The notes beneath the pieces were generated by a model. The model ran no database searches, had not been told where the DNA came from, and saw only the letters and a program-made list of their open reading frames with translations. Below are positions 40,510 through 41,771 of a DNA stretch of 41,771 bases, one piece after another (the first letter of the stretch is position 1; every line of letters starts with the position of its first letter). This stretch comes from JAVJPJ01 sp040217295. GTDB lineage: Bacteria; Pseudomonadota; Alphaproteobacteria; Rhodobacterales; Rhodobacteraceae. Location of the stretch: the NCBI GenBank assembly GCA_964460185.1, contig CAYWTM010000016.1, positions 1 to 41,771 on the forward strand. The letters are read 5' to 3'. The translations under genes were made by a program, and so were the position numbers.

Positions 40510-41771
40510 TCACTCGGCCGGGGAAGCAGCAGTGGAAGATCCACCGGCGCTGCCGCCTTTGCCAAGGTGCGATTTGAAATCGTCTTCGATGGTCTCGGGC
40601 TGCGGCAGCGGTTTCTCGATGACACCCAGAAGCGGCAGGATCACCAGGAAATACGCGAACCAGTAGGTCGACCCGATCAGCGCGATGTAGGGATAGATCC
40701 CTTCGGCCGGGCGTGCGCCCACCCACATCAGAACGAAGAAGTTCACGATGAAGACCCAGAACCACCACTTGAACATCGGACGATAGCGACCGGACCGCAC
40801 CGACGAGGTGTCGAGCCAGGGCGCCAGCGCCATGACGATGATCGCGCCGAACATGGCAACCACACCAAAGAACTTGGCGTCGACGATGCCGGCGGTCAGG
40901 AACTCGGCGATGATCACGACCCAGACTTCGCCGTCAAAGGCACGCAAGATCGCGTAGAACGGCAAGAAGTACCATTCGGGAACGATATGCGCAGGGGTCT
41001 GCAGCGGGTTCGCCTCGATGTAGTTGTCGGGGTGACCCATGAAGTTCGGCATGAAGCCCACGATGGCAAAGAACACCGCCAGGATCACGGCCAGCGCGAA
41101 CAGGTCCTTGATCACGAAGTAGGGCCAGAACGGCAGGGTGTCCGCCTCGGCTTCCTTCTTGGAGGTGCGGCGCACTTCTACCCCGGTGGGGTTGTTGTTG
41201 CCGGTCGTGTGGAACGCCCAGACGTGCACGATCACGAGGCCCAGAATGACGAAGGGCAGCAGATAGTGCAGCGACAGGAAGCGGTTCAGCGTGGCGTTGT
41301 CCACGGCCGGTCCGCCCAGAAGCCAGGTCTGGATCGCTTCGCCGATGAAGGGGATCGCGCCGAACAGGCCGGTGATCACCGTTGCACCCCAGAACGACAT
41401 CTGGCCCCAGGGCAGAACGTAGCCCATGAACGCCGTGCCCATCATCAGCAGGTAGATCAGCATGCCGATGATCCACGTGATCTCGCGCGGGGCCTTGTAG
41501 GACCCGTAGTAGAGACCGCGGAAGATGTGCATGTAGACCGCGATGAAGAACAGCGATGCGCCGTTCTGGTGGATGTAACGGATCGCCCATCCCCCGTTCA
41601 CGTTGCGCATGATGTGTTCGACCGACGCGAAGGCCAGGTCGACATGCGGGGTGTAGTGCATCACCAGAACGATACCGGTGATGATCTGCATCACAAGGCA
41701 GAACACCAGAACGATGCCCCAGATCCACATCCAGTTCAGGTTCTTGGGCGTGGGGATCATGATCGTGTCGT
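40510..41771 (-). CDS. petB: Cytochrome b of the bc1 complex, 5' end beyond window
   Basis: The visible 419 or so residues lack only the first few dozen; the frame reads DTIMIPTPKNLNWMW into the right edge, matching the interior of Rhodobacter cytochrome b, so the ATG at 41758-41760 is internal and not the start. The heme ligand histidines lie in LAFASVEHIMRNV, FIAVYMHIFRG, LSLHYLLPFVIL and IVHVWAFHTTGNNNP. The quinol-oxidation motif PEWYFLPFYAILRAF is intact. Eight transmembrane segments are expected. The C-terminal tail (residues after PLLGVIEKPLP) is Ser/Ala-rich. It works with the Rieske protein, expected just outside the window, and cytochrome c1. Confidence 0.96.
   Translation of the reverse strand, partial: DTIMIPTPKNLNWMWIWGIVLVFCLVMQIITGIVLVMHYTPHVDLAFASVEHIMRNVNGGWAIRYIHQNGASLFFIAVYMHIFRGLYYGSYKAPREITWIIGMLIYLLMMGTAFMGYVLPWGQMSFWGATVITGLFGAIPFIGEAIQTWLLGGPAVDNATLNRFLSLHYLLPFVILGLVIVHVWAFHTTGNNNPTGVEVRRTSKKEAEADTLPFWPYFVIKDLFALAVILAVFFAIVGFMPNFMGHPDNYIEANPLQTPAHIVPEWYFLPFYAILRAFDGEVWVVIIAEFLTAGIVDAKFFGVVAMFGAIIVMALAPWLDTSSVRSGRYRPMFKWWFWVFIVNFFVLMWVGARPAEGIYPYIALIGSTYWFAYFLVILPLLGVIEKPLPQPETIEDDFKSHLGKGGSAGGSSTAASPAE

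Noticed and set aside
41758..41760. The ATG near the right edge as the cytochrome b start
   Set aside because: The upstream codons DTI continue the conserved cytochrome b sequence, so the gene runs beyond the window.

Overview
The window is a stretch of high-G+C chromosome from an alphaproteobacterium, most likely Rhodobacterales (Roseobacter/Rhodobacter type). The grounds are a Rhodobacter-like cytochrome b and c1 pair, a GTTC-N7-GTTC LexA box, the DgcN/DgcA pair known from marine roseobacters, and many small conserved genes typical of that order. No rRNA, tRNA or CRISPR array was seen, and no complete insertion sequence. No gene-free gap exceeds 300 bases; the largest are 16456-16721, 32789-33033, 36164-36405 and 6560-6786.

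Layout. 1-760: an A+T-richer patch with an unidentified C-terminal gene fragment and a GNAT acetyltransferase, probably acquired. 797-6559 (minus strand): an orphan ParB-like protein, a lytic transglycosylase, cobD and cobC of cobamide synthesis, a glutathionyl-hydroquinone-reductase-type GST and a CGNR zinc-finger regulator. 6787-10284 (plus): a small conserved protein, then dgcN, dgcA and a D-amino-acid transaminase, which form a D-glutamate/D-amino-acid use module. 10345-12524 (minus): a VOC protein and the mutasome gene imuB behind a perfect LexA box, divergent from a MOSC gene. 12612-13769 (plus): MOSC, a GlsB/YeaQ membrane protein and a conserved small protein. 13778-16455 (minus): two Hint-domain proteins in tandem, the second lacking the Hint catalytic residues. 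16722-22581: dapE, RNase R, a second lytic transglycosylase and dapD. 22738-26458: a LOG-family protein, then thioesterase, MFS transporter and mepA on the minus strand. 26669-28039: YggT, a tiny secreted CxxC protein and a sulfotransferase-like gene. 28097-31417: adenine deaminase and AMP nucleosidase. 31554-34165: HU, an EamA permease, and a CcdA-like/periplasmic thioredoxin pair. 34169-36163 (minus): a membrane-anchored protein of unknown role and aroC. 36260-39609 (plus): a TPP riboswitch leading thiBPQ. 39677-41771 (minus): cytochrome c1 and a cytochrome b cut by the window edge, ended by a strong terminator.

How the genes fit together. Several products touch peptidoglycan and its D-amino acids: two transglycosylases, MepA, DapD, DapE, and the DgcN/DgcA/transaminase set that could return D-Glu and D-Ala nitrogen to L-Glu. 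AMP nucleosidase and adenine deaminase together take AMP to hypoxanthine. The CcdA-like and thioredoxin pair forms an electron relay to the periplasm. A short G+C-rich intergenic repeat occurs four times, always between genes.

No wholly new system is evident. The most worthwhile leads are the degenerate second Hint protein, the SOS-controlled imuB without imuA or dnaE2 beside it, the D-amino-acid module with a palindrome in its promoter, and the dispersed repeat.
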